A DNA stretch of 64,000 nucleotides from contig NZ_MWQY01000005.1 of NCBI RefSeq assembly GCF_002087085.1, positions 152,611 through 216,610 of the forward strand. Direction: 5' to 3'. Shown piece after piece: positions 42,101 through 49,377 of this stretch; the stretch's first letter is position 1, and each line of letters starts with the position of its first letter. The notes beneath the pieces are model-generated. The model worked only from the letters and a program-made list of their open reading frames with translations. It was not told the DNA's origin and made no database searches. Position numbers and translations under genes: made by a program. Origin of the DNA: Marispirochaeta aestuarii (GTDB lineage Bacteria > Spirochaetota > Spirochaetia > JC444 > Marispirochaetaceae).

Positions 42101-44676
42101 AGGGGAAAACCCTCTCCCAGCATTTCTGCTGCGGACCGTTCTTCCAGAAGCTGCAGCAAATCCCGCAGGATCTGACCTTTCAGGGCTGAAGCCGCATGGG
42201 AACGGTAAAAATGGTACAGAAGTCTGTCGATTTCATCACTGACTCCTGCATCGCGATATGCCGCCAGGGCACGGTCTATGGACTGGATAAATCCTTGAGG
42301 AAGCCCCTTTTCACGGTCTTTCCTGCGCAGAGCATAGTGGGTCAGGAGTTCAGTATAGGTGTGCGGCCTGCTGCCGCTCTCATCTTCAATGCTTCGGTTT
42401 GAAAAGAGAAGCTCCAGAGCGCAGAATGCCTCCATGCTGCGCAATACCAGCCGGGTAAAAGCATCGGTACGGTCAGGGTTCTGGGTAATAAAGGCCTCGA
42501 TCCGGTTAACAAGATCGGAAGAATCCTCCCCTGCATCAAAGCCGAGAAAAATTGCCTGGACTTCATTGGCAATGCGTTCCCAACGCTCCTGGAGCCCGGG
42601 TTCAATATGGGGAAAATCGATTTTAACCGCAGCCGGCTCTTTCGTATCAGTATTGTCCCCGGCCTCCTCCAGCCGGATAAGGGACTGTCCTGCCGCCACC
42701 TGGGTTCCGGGGTTCGCAAGAATCTCAGCGACCTGACCATCCGCAGGCGATTCAATGAGCATCTCCATCTTCATGGCTTCAAGAACCATAAGGACGCTGC
42801 CTTTTCTGACCTCCTCGCCGGCCTTCACGGGAACAGAAAGCACAATAGCCGGGGATGGGGATTTGACGAAGCCCCTGGACTCCTGCTCAAGAAGAAAGGG
42901 TGTTCCGTTGATTTCACACTGAAGGGAATCTCCCCTGGGGACAAGGATAAAGCGGTAACGCTGGCCGTTAAACTCCAGGACGCCCTCATGGTCAGTGCTG
43001 CGATACCTGCATATTACGAAGGCATCGTCCACTATTACGTGAAAGCTGTCTCCGCCTGTATGCAGCACCTTTGCACAATAGGCTGCGCCTTCAATGGAAA
43101 GATTGACCTCCTGCCCGTCCCGGCCCGGAAGGGTTCTCGGTTTTCCCAGACTGGCTAATTCATTGATAAAATTAACCTTCTCTTCCGCTGAGCGCGACAA
43201 TGCAATGGTAATCGCCCCGGTCACAAGGGCCGCCCGGAATGTTTCGTCCGGTGCGCGGCGGATTCCCTTTTTGAGGAGCTCTCCCACGTAGGCGGTGGAA
43301 ACCCCGCCCGCCTTTACCTCAGGCTGATCCAGAAGCTGCCGCAGGAACGCACGGTTGGTTGTTCCGTTTTCAATGCGGATAGTACACTCGTCAAGGGCCC
43401 TTTTCAGCCGGGAGGCCGCCTCGTCCCGGTCCCGTCCCCGGGCTATGATCTTGGCGACCATGGAATCGAACTCCGGGGGAATCTCCGCACCGCTCTCTAT
43501 TCCCGAATCGACCCTGATGCCGGGACCTGCGGGGGGCCGGAAAAGGTCCACCCGGCCCGGGGCGGGGGAAAATTCCATTCCCGGATCTTCGGCATTGAGG
43601 CGGGCCTCCATTACATGACCCCGGGGTGCCGCGAAACTCACGTCCACTTTTCTCCCGAAGGCCACCTCTATCTGTCCGGTTACAAGATCGATCCCGTAGA
43701 GTTCTTCCGTAATCGGATGTTCGACCTGAAGCCGGGTATTGACTTCCATAAAATAGAAGCGTCGGGAATCCAGATCGAACAGGTATTCCACGGTACCCGC
43801 GCCCTCGTAGGAGGCAGCCTTGATGAGCCGTGCCGCGGAGGCCTCCATCTCCTCGATGGTCTCCGGCGGCAGTCCCGCTGGAGGGGTCTCCTCTATTATC
43901 TTCTGGTTCCGGCGCTGCAGGGAACAGTCCCTTACGCCGAAGGTATTTACCGTACCATGACGATCCGCCAGGACCTGAACCTCCAGGTGCCTTCCCCGCC
44001 GGACAAGGTGTTCGATAAAGACAGTCCGGGTACCCGTAACCCGCAGAGTCTCTTCCACGGCGGAGTTATACTGGGATTCCAGCTCCTCGGGACGCAGAAC
44101 AAAACGTATTCCCCGTCCGCCTCCGGCATTGGAAGCCTTGACGATAACAGGATACCCGATCTTCTCTGATACTTTTCGGGCTTCTTCGATATTCGATACC
44201 GGACCGCGGCTCCAGGGAAGAATGGGAACATCCGCTTTTTCCGCCAGATCCTTCGCCGCTATCTTGTCTCCCAGCAGGGCCATGGCTCTGCTGTTGGGAC
44301 CGAGAAAGGTATAACCTTCCTTTTCGACCGCCTCGGCAAAAACCGAGTCCTCCGACACAAAACCCCATCCGACCCACAGGGCGTCGCAGCCGCCCGCCTT
44401 GAGAGCCTCGAGGATAAGGGCATGGTCAAGATAGGGAGAACTTGCCGTACCGGGATACCCCGGAAGGTCTTCGAAACAGACCCGGTAATCGGCATTCTTG
44501 ACAAAGGGTGCCTGTTCCTCCCGGGCCGTATAGATAGCCAGAGTCCTGAGTTCTGTTTCAAAACGGGAGTTATATTCACTGACTCCCCGAATAAAACGCA
44601 AAGCAGCTTCGCCGCGGTTTACGATTCCAATCCGTGAATGTTTGTGTAATACTGGTGTTGCAGTTTGGGGTGCCAA
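39148..44676 (-). CDS. Single-chain biotin-dependent acyl-CoA carboxylase (BC-BCCP-CT fusion)
   Basis: An 1842-residue fusion. Residues about 10-470 are biotin carboxylase with the ATP-grasp glycine loop KASNAGGGRGIRF and EVNTRLQVEHPITEELYG. A BCCP domain follows with VLEAMKMEMLIESPADG; the biotin lysine is about residue 636. A long middle region (about 690-1230) has no named motif but resembles the central region of eukaryote-type multidomain ACC in position. The C-terminal 600 residues are a carboxyltransferase: LLIMTDEASMLLTGKRALDF near 1450, GETNVDIGG, then ANLSGFDGSPESLRRLQLEY near 1665 and GGAYVVFSKRLNPELEVAAL. It starts with TTG preceded by GGAGG 7 bases away. Being divergent from fabH and sharing operator copies, acetyl-CoA carboxylation to malonyl-CoA is the most likely role; propionyl-CoA or a longer acyl-CoA is possible. 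Confidence 0.9.
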   Translation of the reverse strand: MAPQTATPVLHKHSRIGIVNRGEAALRFIRGVSEYNSRFETELRTLAIYTAREEQAPFVKNADYRVCFEDLPGYPGTASSPYLDHALILEALKAGGCDALWVGWGFVSEDSVFAEAVEKEGYTFLGPNSRAMALLGDKIAAKDLAEKADVPILPWSRGPVSNIEEARKVSEKIGYPVIVKASNAGGGRGIRFVLRPEELESQYNSAVEETLRVTGTRTVFIEHLVRRGRHLEVQVLADRHGTVNTFGVRDCSLQRRNQKIIEETPPAGLPPETIEEMEASAARLIKAASYEGAGTVEYLFDLDSRRFYFMEVNTRLQVEHPITEELYGIDLVTGQIEVAFGRKVDVSFAAPRGHVMEARLNAEDPGMEFSPAPGRVDLFRPPAGPGIRVDSGIESGAEIPPEFDSMVAKIIARGRDRDEAASRLKRALDECTIRIENGTTNRAFLRQLLDQPEVKAGGVSTAYVGELLKKGIRRAPDETFRAALVTGAITIALSRSAEEKVNFINELASLGKPRTLPGRDGQEVNLSIEGAAYCAKVLHTGGDSFHVIVDDAFVICRYRSTDHEGVLEFNGQRYRFILVPRGDSLQCEINGTPFLLEQESRGFVKSPSPAIVLSVPVKAGEEVRKGSVLMVLEAMKMEMLIESPADGQVAEILANPGTQVAAGQSLIRLEEAGDNTDTKEPAAVKIDFPHIEPGLQERWERIANEVQAIFLGFDAGEDSSDLVNRIEAFITQNPDRTDAFTRLVLRSMEAFCALELLFSNRSIEDESGSRPHTYTELLTHYALRRKDREKGLPQGFIQSIDRALAAYRDAGVSDEIDRLLYHFYRSHAASALKGQILRDLLQLLEERSAAEMLGEGFPLLVNEIVRLSNLGSPKLADAALHARYVLIDQQQLQEQRGRQRKFVESLVSESCSGNSGSFDECTQSFMDLPPSAMTDMMRIIKSTRTGSSELLSELAARYFNRDRKIHSLKTSSDGKDLFRARIDFTEDEENEKDRKGGLLFAAFSPEALERIPGIVRNFPDCESVEVTILISGQGSPGDYIDSLAPFPCKFCALGVYPEQDEPQFTTYQYGDTGKWSINDGAFTFSPLEYRELRVERLKNFHLKLILRSENVTVLEGRAKENEKDMRLFALASTSETDPELSSRQDLTRMLRFERVFNEAVSGIRAAQQNYRFRLQWNRIIIYNRSLLGLRLMQLRDFGYNLVPRTIGLGLEKMVVYSRRKRWREETIREHELIFHNLTADQFTLRSRRPSSVPLTTLDSYALKVVRARQRNEIYPYELIKMITHAGFPLHEGLPRGEFEEFDIEVAADGSGRAVSVKGREPGNNGSNIIFGRISNTDPVSGTVFHRMLILSDPTGDLGSLAEEECRRIICAIDMAEEDSIPVEWVPVSSGARITMDSGTENLDWTAATLKRIIEFTQAGGEINIIVQSINVGAQSYWNAEATMLMHTRGLLIMTDEASMLLTGKRALDFSGSVSGETNVDIGGAEKIMVPNGQAQIRVASVAEAYGVLFQHYRTCYVKPGSSFPEPVECSDPDERDVTTVPYRDSLGQGFTSIGDIFSMDLNPDRKKPFDMRQVMRALVDQDAEILERWRGLEDGDTSLVWETRLGGLSVGMIGIESRSFPRIGALPSDGPDTWSGGTLYPQSSKKLARGLNAFSGRVPAVIIANLSGFDGSPESLRRLQLEYGAEIGRAVVNFRGPLVFLVTARYHGGAYVVFSKRLNPELEVAALEGSFASVIGGAPAAAVVFPKTVRKRTEDDTRVMEARERLKSGEWGYKEFDNLYQTVYNEYQTALGAEFDGIHSVERAREVGSIDHIVKASQMRPYLIDAVRRGMERWEKRSAGSS

Positions 44677-44702
44677 AGGGTCGCCTCCTCATGCAGTTTT
44701 TG

Positions 44703-44717
44703 TCGGCCGGTGGCCGC
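44703..44717. promoter_or_regulatory. Lipid-synthesis operator-like repeat, copy 1 (carboxylase side)
   Basis: TCGGCC-GGT-GGCCGC, five of six arm pairs matching. It lies about 8-22 bases downstream of the inferred start site of the carboxylase gene, where a bound repressor would block transcription. Confidence 0.55.
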
Positions 44718-44731
44718 CTTAAAGTCAAGGG

Positions 44732-44760
44732 AGTATACTCATTCTACACCTGCGCGTCGA
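44732..44760 (-). promoter_or_regulatory. Promoter of the carboxylase gene
   Basis: Minus strand -35 TCGACG (44755-44760), 17-base spacer, -10 TATACT (44732-44737). Confidence 0.5.
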
Positions 44761-44789
44761 GGGCCGGCAACACACTTATGGAATGTTTT

Positions 44790-44804
44790 TCGGCCGATGG
44801 CTGA
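44790..44804. promoter_or_regulatory. Lipid-synthesis operator-like repeat, copy 2 (between the divergent promoters)
   Basis: TCGGCC-GAT-GGCTGA, five of six arm pairs matching. It sits midway between the carboxylase and fabH promoters. Confidence 0.5.
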
Positions 44805-44854
44805 TATTTTCTGGATATATTGGACATTCAGGACACTGATAGCCCTGGTACGCC

Positions 44855-44884
44855 TTGACTTTGTTCGGGGATAGTGAGTAAACA
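44855..44884 (+). promoter_or_regulatory. Promoter of fabH
   Basis: -35 TTGACT (44855-44860), 18-base spacer, -10 TAAACA (44879-44884). The next operator copy starts 11 bases after the -10. Confidence 0.5.
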
Positions 44885-44894
44885 CTGTATTCAG

Positions 44895-44909
44895 TCGGCC
44901 AATGACCGA
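44895..44909. promoter_or_regulatory. Lipid-synthesis operator-like repeat, copy 3 (fabH side)
   Basis: TCGGCC-AAT-GACCGA, five of six arm pairs matching (the sixth is a C opposite A). It lies between the fabH promoter and its AGGAGG ribosome site. Confidence 0.6.
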
Positions 44910-44923
44910 TATCAGGAGGATTG

Positions 44924-45901
44924 ATGAACGCGACCATCCGGTCGGCAGGTGCATACCTGCCGCCTAAACGAGTAAGCAACCAGGATCTGGCACAGATTAT
45001 AGACACCTCCGATGAATGGATACGCAGTCATACCGGAATCGGTTCCCGTCATCTGGCAGAGAGTGAGACAACTTCCGAAATGGCAACAGAGGCGGCCCGG
45101 GAGGCTCTTTCCAGATGCGGTATTTCTGCAGAGGAACTGGATATGATAATAGTGGCCACCAGCACACCGGATTACATCGGATTCCCCGCCACGGCCAGTA
45201 TTGTACAGAATAACATCGGTGCCCTGCGCAGCGGGGCCTTCGACCTTGCTGCAGCGTGTACGGGTTTTGTCTATGCCATGGAGTGCGGCAGAGGGCTCAT
45301 TTCTTCCGGTGTGGCCCGAAACGTTCTTGTCATCGGCGCTGAAAAACTATCCAGTCTGGTAAACTGGAAGGACCGCTCAACCTGCGTTCTGTTCGGAGAC
45401 GGAGCCGGTGCGGTAGTGCTGAGCGCCTGTGACGACGACAGGGGATTCCTGGCATCCCGTATGCGTTCCGACGGAAGCGGAGCCGACGCCCTTATCGTAC
45501 GGGCGGGGGGGATAAAAAATCCCATACGAGGTCAGAATATTCCGGAGGAGGATCTCTATATCGCCATGGACGGACGCAGGGTTTACAACTTTGCCGTTCA
45601 GGTCAATACGGAGCTCTTTGAGGTCCTCCCCGCCGAGGCGGGAATCTCCATTGACGAGATAAAATACATAGTCCCCCATCAGGCCAACGTACGAATTATC
45701 AAGGCCGCAGCAAAGCGAGCCGGGATTCCCATGGAAAAGTTTTACCTTAACATAGAGGAATACGCAAACACCTCGGCCGCTTCCATTCCTATTGCGCTCA
45801 ACGATTTATGGAAGGATGGGAGACTGAATCCCGGGGATGTCATCATGACTCTGGGCTTCGGCTCCGGTCTCACCTACGGCGGCCAGCTGATTCGGCTGTA
45901 A
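44924..45901 (+). CDS. fabH: 3-oxoacyl-ACP synthase III
   Basis: A 325-residue KAS III that condenses acetyl-CoA with malonyl-ACP to start fatty acid synthesis. The catalytic triad is visible: Cys in DLAAACTGFVYAM, His in VPHQANVRII and Asn in EYANTSAASIPIAL; the C-terminus GFGSGLTYGGQLI is typical. AGGAGG lies 4 bases before the ATG. It is the first gene of the fab cluster, divergent from the carboxylase that would supply malonyl-CoA. Confidence 0.96.
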   Translation: MNATIRSAGAYLPPKRVSNQDLAQIIDTSDEWIRSHTGIGSRHLAESETTSEMATEAAREALSRCGISAEELDMIIVATSTPDYIGFPATASIVQNNIGALRSGAFDLAAACTGFVYAMECGRGLISSGVARNVLVIGAEKLSSLVNWKDRSTCVLFGDGAGAVVLSACDDDRGFLASRMRSDGSGADALIVRAGGIKNPIRGQNIPEEDLYIAMDGRRVYNFAVQVNTELFEVLPAEAGISIDEIKYIVPHQANVRIIKAAAKRAGIPMEKFYLNIEEYANTSAASIPIALNDLWKDGRLNPGDVIMTLGFGSGLTYGGQLIRL

Positions 45902-45921
45902 AGCGTGGGGTGTCATTTCTG

Positions 45922-45936
45922 TCGGTCCTTGACCGA
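45922..45936. promoter_or_regulatory. Lipid-synthesis operator-like repeat, copy 4 (fabH-fabD gap)
   Basis: TCGGTC-CTT-GACCGA is a perfect inverted repeat, the best copy. It overlaps a possible -35 TTGACC (45929-45934) with an 18-base-spaced TAAGGT, so fabD onward may have a second, regulated promoter. Confidence 0.65.
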
Positions 45937-45966
45937 CAAAATCAGTGCGTGGTAAGGTCTCACACA

Positions 45967-46923
45967 ATGAAATCAGATATAAAGAGGAACTGTTTCTTAT
46001 TTCCCGGTCAGGGCGCTCAATTCCCCGGCATGGGCAAGGATTTATGGGAAACCTCTTCAGTGGTAAAAAAGCTCTTTGCAGAGGCTTCGGAATGGACGGA
46101 AACGGACATTCCAAAACTGCTCTTTGAATCGGGAGAGGATGAACTCAAGAGGACTGAAAACACCCAGATAGCCATCACAGCGGTAAATCTGGCATCCCTG
46201 ATCATGCTGAAGGACGAGGGAATCACTCCGGATGCCGTCGCGGGTTTCAGTCTCGGAGAGTTCTCCGCCCTGGCTGCAGCGGAGGTACTGAACTTTGAAG
46301 AGCTTTTTCCCCTGGTAAAAAAACGGGGGGAGATAATGGCTGCAGCTGCGGAACGACTCTCCGCCGGAGAAAACGGCCCGGGCATGGCCGCTGTCATGGG
46401 TCTGGCTCCGGAAGCTGTGCAGGAACTCTGTGAAAAATCGGGTCTTGAACTCTACGCGGCCAATTTCAACAGTCCCGAGCAGACTGTCGTTGGCGGGACC
46501 CACGAGGCTCTGCTGAAAGGTAAAGAGTACTTCAGCACCAGGGGTGCCAGACGCTGGATTCCTTTGAAGGTATCAGCCCCCTTTCATACCCCCCTCATGG
46601 AGGAGGCACGGCAGGAGTTCGCAGAACATGTGCGGAAGCTTGTATTCAGGGATCCGAAAATTACCCTGATCTCGAATGTCTCGGGAAAAACAGTCTCCAG
46701 CGGCACGGAGGCGCAGGAACTGTGCCTTGCCCAGGTAATATCCCCGGTTCGCTGGACGACGGAAGAGGAGACAATCCTCACATTAAAAACGGATATCTGC
46801 ATCGAAGCAGGCCCGGGGAAGGTTCTTTCCGGGCTCTGGAAAAAGACAGGAAGTGAAGTTCCCTGCCTCAATGCGGGGACCCTTGAAGAAATCGAAAACA
46901 TCAGGAAGAGTTACAGTTCATAG
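45967..46923 (+). CDS. fabD: Malonyl-CoA:ACP transacylase
   Basis: A 318-residue FabD that moves malonyl from CoA to ACP. Motifs are FLFPGQGAQFPGMGKDL, the nucleophile elbow AGFSLGEFSALAAA (Ser), NSPEQTVVGG and the catalytic His in SAPFHTPLM. The ATG at 45967 fits the family start; longer in-frame starts would overlap fabH. The ribosome site is weak (AAGG). The gene starts 65 bases after fabH, with operator copy 4 in between. Confidence 0.95.
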   Translation: MKSDIKRNCFLFPGQGAQFPGMGKDLWETSSVVKKLFAEASEWTETDIPKLLFESGEDELKRTENTQIAITAVNLASLIMLKDEGITPDAVAGFSLGEFSALAAAEVLNFEELFPLVKKRGEIMAAAAERLSAGENGPGMAAVMGLAPEAVQELCEKSGLELYAANFNSPEQTVVGGTHEALLKGKEYFSTRGARRWIPLKVSAPFHTPLMEEARQEFAEHVRKLVFRDPKITLISNVSGKTVSSGTEAQELCLAQVISPVRWTTEEETILTLKTDICIEAGPGKVLSGLWKKTGSEVPCLNAGTLEEIENIRKSYSS

Positions 46924-46932
46924 GAGGACACA

Positions 46933-47673
46933 ATGTTACTGGAAGGAAAAAAAGCCCTGGTCACCGGCGGGGCCCAGGGAATAGGAAAAGAGATTGTCAT
47001 GAAGTTTCTGGCCGAAGGAGCATCGGTACACTACTGCGACCTTGCGGAAGGTCCGTTCAAGGCGGAAATGGATGCAGCAGCCAAAGGCGATGCAACGGTT
47101 ACATTTCACAAGGCCAATATTACCGATGAGAACGAGGTCAAGGCCCTGATAAAGGAGATTACCGCCGACGGCAAGCTCGATATACTCGTCAATAATGCCG
47201 GAATTACCCGGGACGGAATGGTATTCCGCATGTCCCTTGACCAGTGGGAGTCTGTACTCAAGGTAAACCTTACCGGTGCCTTTCTGGTAGCCAGAGAAGT
47301 ATCCGCCTTTATGGCCATGAAGCAGAAATCCGGCAGCATTATCAATATGGCTTCGGTGGTCGGCCAGATGGGCAATGCCGGGCAGACCAACTACTCCGCT
47401 TCCAAGGCAGGGCTGATCGGTTTTACCAAGAGCCTGGCAAAAGAGACGGCAAAACGGAATGTCCGGGTCAATGCCGTAGCCCCGGGCTTTATTGAAACAG
47501 CCATGACCGACAAGCTGACCGAGGATGTCAAGGCAGACTATGCCCGGGCTATTCCCCTGGGAAGAATGGGAAGCCCCGAAGACATCGCCAACACCGTTCT
47601 CTACCTGGCCAGTGACCTGTCGTCCTATATAACCGGCCAGGTTATCAGGGTCGACGGCGGCCTTGTAATGTAG
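46933..47673 (+). CDS. fabG: 3-oxoacyl-ACP reductase
   Basis: A 246-residue SDR reducing 3-oxoacyl-ACP with NADPH. It has VTGGAQGIGKEI, NNAGITRDGMVFRMSLDQWE, MASVVGQMGNAGQTNYSASKAG (Ser and YxxxK; about residues 137-158) and VAPGFIETAMTDKL, all typical of true FabG. GGAGG lies 5 bases before the ATG and 9 bases separate it from fabD. Unlike many clusters, no acpP follows. Confidence 0.96.
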   Translation: MLLEGKKALVTGGAQGIGKEIVMKFLAEGASVHYCDLAEGPFKAEMDAAAKGDATVTFHKANITDENEVKALIKEITADGKLDILVNNAGITRDGMVFRMSLDQWESVLKVNLTGAFLVAREVSAFMAMKQKSGSIINMASVVGQMGNAGQTNYSASKAGLIGFTKSLAKETAKRNVRVNAVAPGFIETAMTDKLTEDVKADYARAIPLGRMGSPEDIANTVLYLASDLSSYITGQVIRVDGGLVM

Positions 47674-47703
47674 AGATACAGATAAAGACGAAGGGAGATA
47701 GAT

Positions 47704-48951
47704 ATGGAACGCCGACGAGTCGTCGTGACCGGCATGGGGACGGTAAACGCCCTTGCCCATGACATAGAAAACACCTGGCAGGCAATCAAGGCCGGGAAAA
47801 GCGGGATTGCACCCATAAGCCTGTTTGACACCACCGATTTTGCCTGTACCGTAGCCGGCGAAGTCAAAAACTTCGACCCGAGTCTCTGGATGGATAAAAA
47901 GGAGGCTCGAAAACTTGCCCGTTTCAGTCAGTTTGCCATGGCCGCGGCGGCCCAGGCGCTGGAAGACTCGGGACTGGATAAAGGCTGCGGCGATCCCGAA
48001 CGGGTCGGCGTTATCCTCGGGAACGGTATCGGGGGATACGAGGTAACCGAAGAGGGAGTACGAAACCTGGCGGAACGGGGTCCCAAGGGGGTCGCACCCA
48101 TGACTATCCCCAAGCTTATCAGTAACGAGGGGCCCGCAAACGTCGCTATCAAGTACGGATTTTACGGCCCCTGTTACTGCGTGGTTACCGCCTGTGCCTC
48201 CGCTACCGATGCCATCGGCGCGGCGCTGAACTCCATCAGGATCGGGCAGAGCGATGTGGTGGTTACCGGAGGCATGGAAGCAGCTATAACCCCCTTCGGA
48301 ATCGCCGGATTCCTGCGCCTGACGGCCCTTTCCACCAAATACAATGATACTCCCACCGCCGCCAGCCGGCCCTTCGACAGGGACCGGGACGGTTTTGTAA
48401 TGGGAGAAGGTGCGGGGATTCTCGTTCTCGAAGAGCTCGAACACGCCCTCAAACGGGGAGCTCCCATATATGCGGAAGTGGCGGGTTACGGTATCAGCTG
48501 TGATGCCTTCCATCTGACAAGTCCCGATGCAACTGGAGAAGGTCCCGCCCGCTCCATGCGACTGGCCCTCCAGGACGCGGGTATGGAACCGTCTCAGATC
48601 GATTACCTCAATGCCCATGGCACATCCACACCGACCAACGATCCCCTGGAAACCATGGCAATAAAAAAGGCCTTTGGGGATCATGCGTATAAAATGCCGA
48701 TCTCCTCAACCAAATCCATGACGGCCCATATGATCGGCGGTGCAGGAGGCATGGAGGCCATTCTGAGCATTCTTGCCATGAAGAACGGTTTTATTCCTCC
48801 CACCATCAATCTTGAGAATCCCGATGAAGCCTGCGATCTGGACTATGTTCCCAATACAGGGCGAAAAGCCGAGCTGAAAGCCGTCATGTCTGACAATCTT
48901 GGTTTCGGCGGACACAACGGAACAGTAATTTTTAGAAAATACGAGGAGTAA
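47704..48951 (+). CDS. fabF: 3-oxoacyl-ACP synthase II
   Basis: A 415-residue elongating condensing enzyme. It shows VVTGMGTVNALAHD, the active-site Cys in VVTACASATDAIGAAL, and the His pair in NAHGTSTPTNDPLE and LGFGGHNGTVIFRKYE. MTAHMIGGAGGMEAILS is the conserved lysine/helix region before the last strands. It follows fabG by 30 bases with a GGGAG ribosome site. Confidence 0.96.
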   Translation: MERRRVVVTGMGTVNALAHDIENTWQAIKAGKSGIAPISLFDTTDFACTVAGEVKNFDPSLWMDKKEARKLARFSQFAMAAAAQALEDSGLDKGCGDPERVGVILGNGIGGYEVTEEGVRNLAERGPKGVAPMTIPKLISNEGPANVAIKYGFYGPCYCVVTACASATDAIGAALNSIRIGQSDVVVTGGMEAAITPFGIAGFLRLTALSTKYNDTPTAASRPFDRDRDGFVMGEGAGILVLEELEHALKRGAPIYAEVAGYGISCDAFHLTSPDATGEGPARSMRLALQDAGMEPSQIDYLNAHGTSTPTNDPLETMAIKKAFGDHAYKMPISSTKSMTAHMIGGAGGMEAILSILAMKNGFIPPTINLENPDEACDLDYVPNTGRKAELKAVMSDNLGFGGHNGTVIFRKYEE

Positions 48952-48954
48952 ACT

Positions 48955-49377
48955 ATGAAAGATATACAAGAACTGCTGCCCCACAGAAAGCCCTTCCTGT
49001 TCGTGGATGAACTTTTGGAAGTCTCGGAGGAAAAGATAATCGGAAAGCGTACTTATACGCCGGAGGAGTTCTTTTTCCCCGGTCATTTTCCCGAGTATCC
49101 GGTTGTTCCCGGGGTGATCCTGGTGGAGACCATGGCCCAGTGCGGCGGTGCGGGGGTTCGTCAGCTCGGCAGCCTGGGAGACGATACCCTCTTTTTTCTT
49201 GCCGCCATCGAAAAGGCCAAGTTTCGCCGGCAGGTCCGCCCCAACGAGACTATCCGGATGGAGATAAGCAACGACCGAATCTCTGCAAGAATGATCAAAC
49301 AGAGCGGCAAGTGCTATGTCGATGACGAACTGGCCTGTGAGGCTTCATGGCTTTGCCTGGTGGGGGATAAAGCATGA
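48955..49377 (+). CDS. fabZ: 3-hydroxyacyl-ACP dehydratase
   Basis: A 140-residue hot-dog-fold dehydratase. The motif LLPHRKPFLFVDELLEV begins the protein, and FFPGHFPEYPVVPGVILVE holds the catalytic His with the downstream Glu in ETMAQCGG. Length is normal. It starts 3 bases after fabF and its end overlaps fabV by 4 bases, so it is translated as part of the same run. Confidence 0.95.
   Translation: MKDIQELLPHRKPFLFVDELLEVSEEKIIGKRTYTPEEFFFPGHFPEYPVVPGVILVETMAQCGGAGVRQLGSLGDDTLFFLAAIEKAKFRRQVRPNETIRMEISNDRISARMIKQSGKCYVDDELACEASWLCLVGDKA

Noticed and set aside
47674..47703. Missing acpP between fabG and fabF
   Set aside because: Only 30 bases lie between them and no ORF with the DSL phosphopantetheine motif occurs in the cluster, so no acpP feature is listed.
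46936..48684. Long minus-strand open frame of 582 residues
   Set aside because: It is the antisense shadow of fabG and fabF, whose active sites are intact; its predicted sequence is rich in Gly, His and Cys with no domain.
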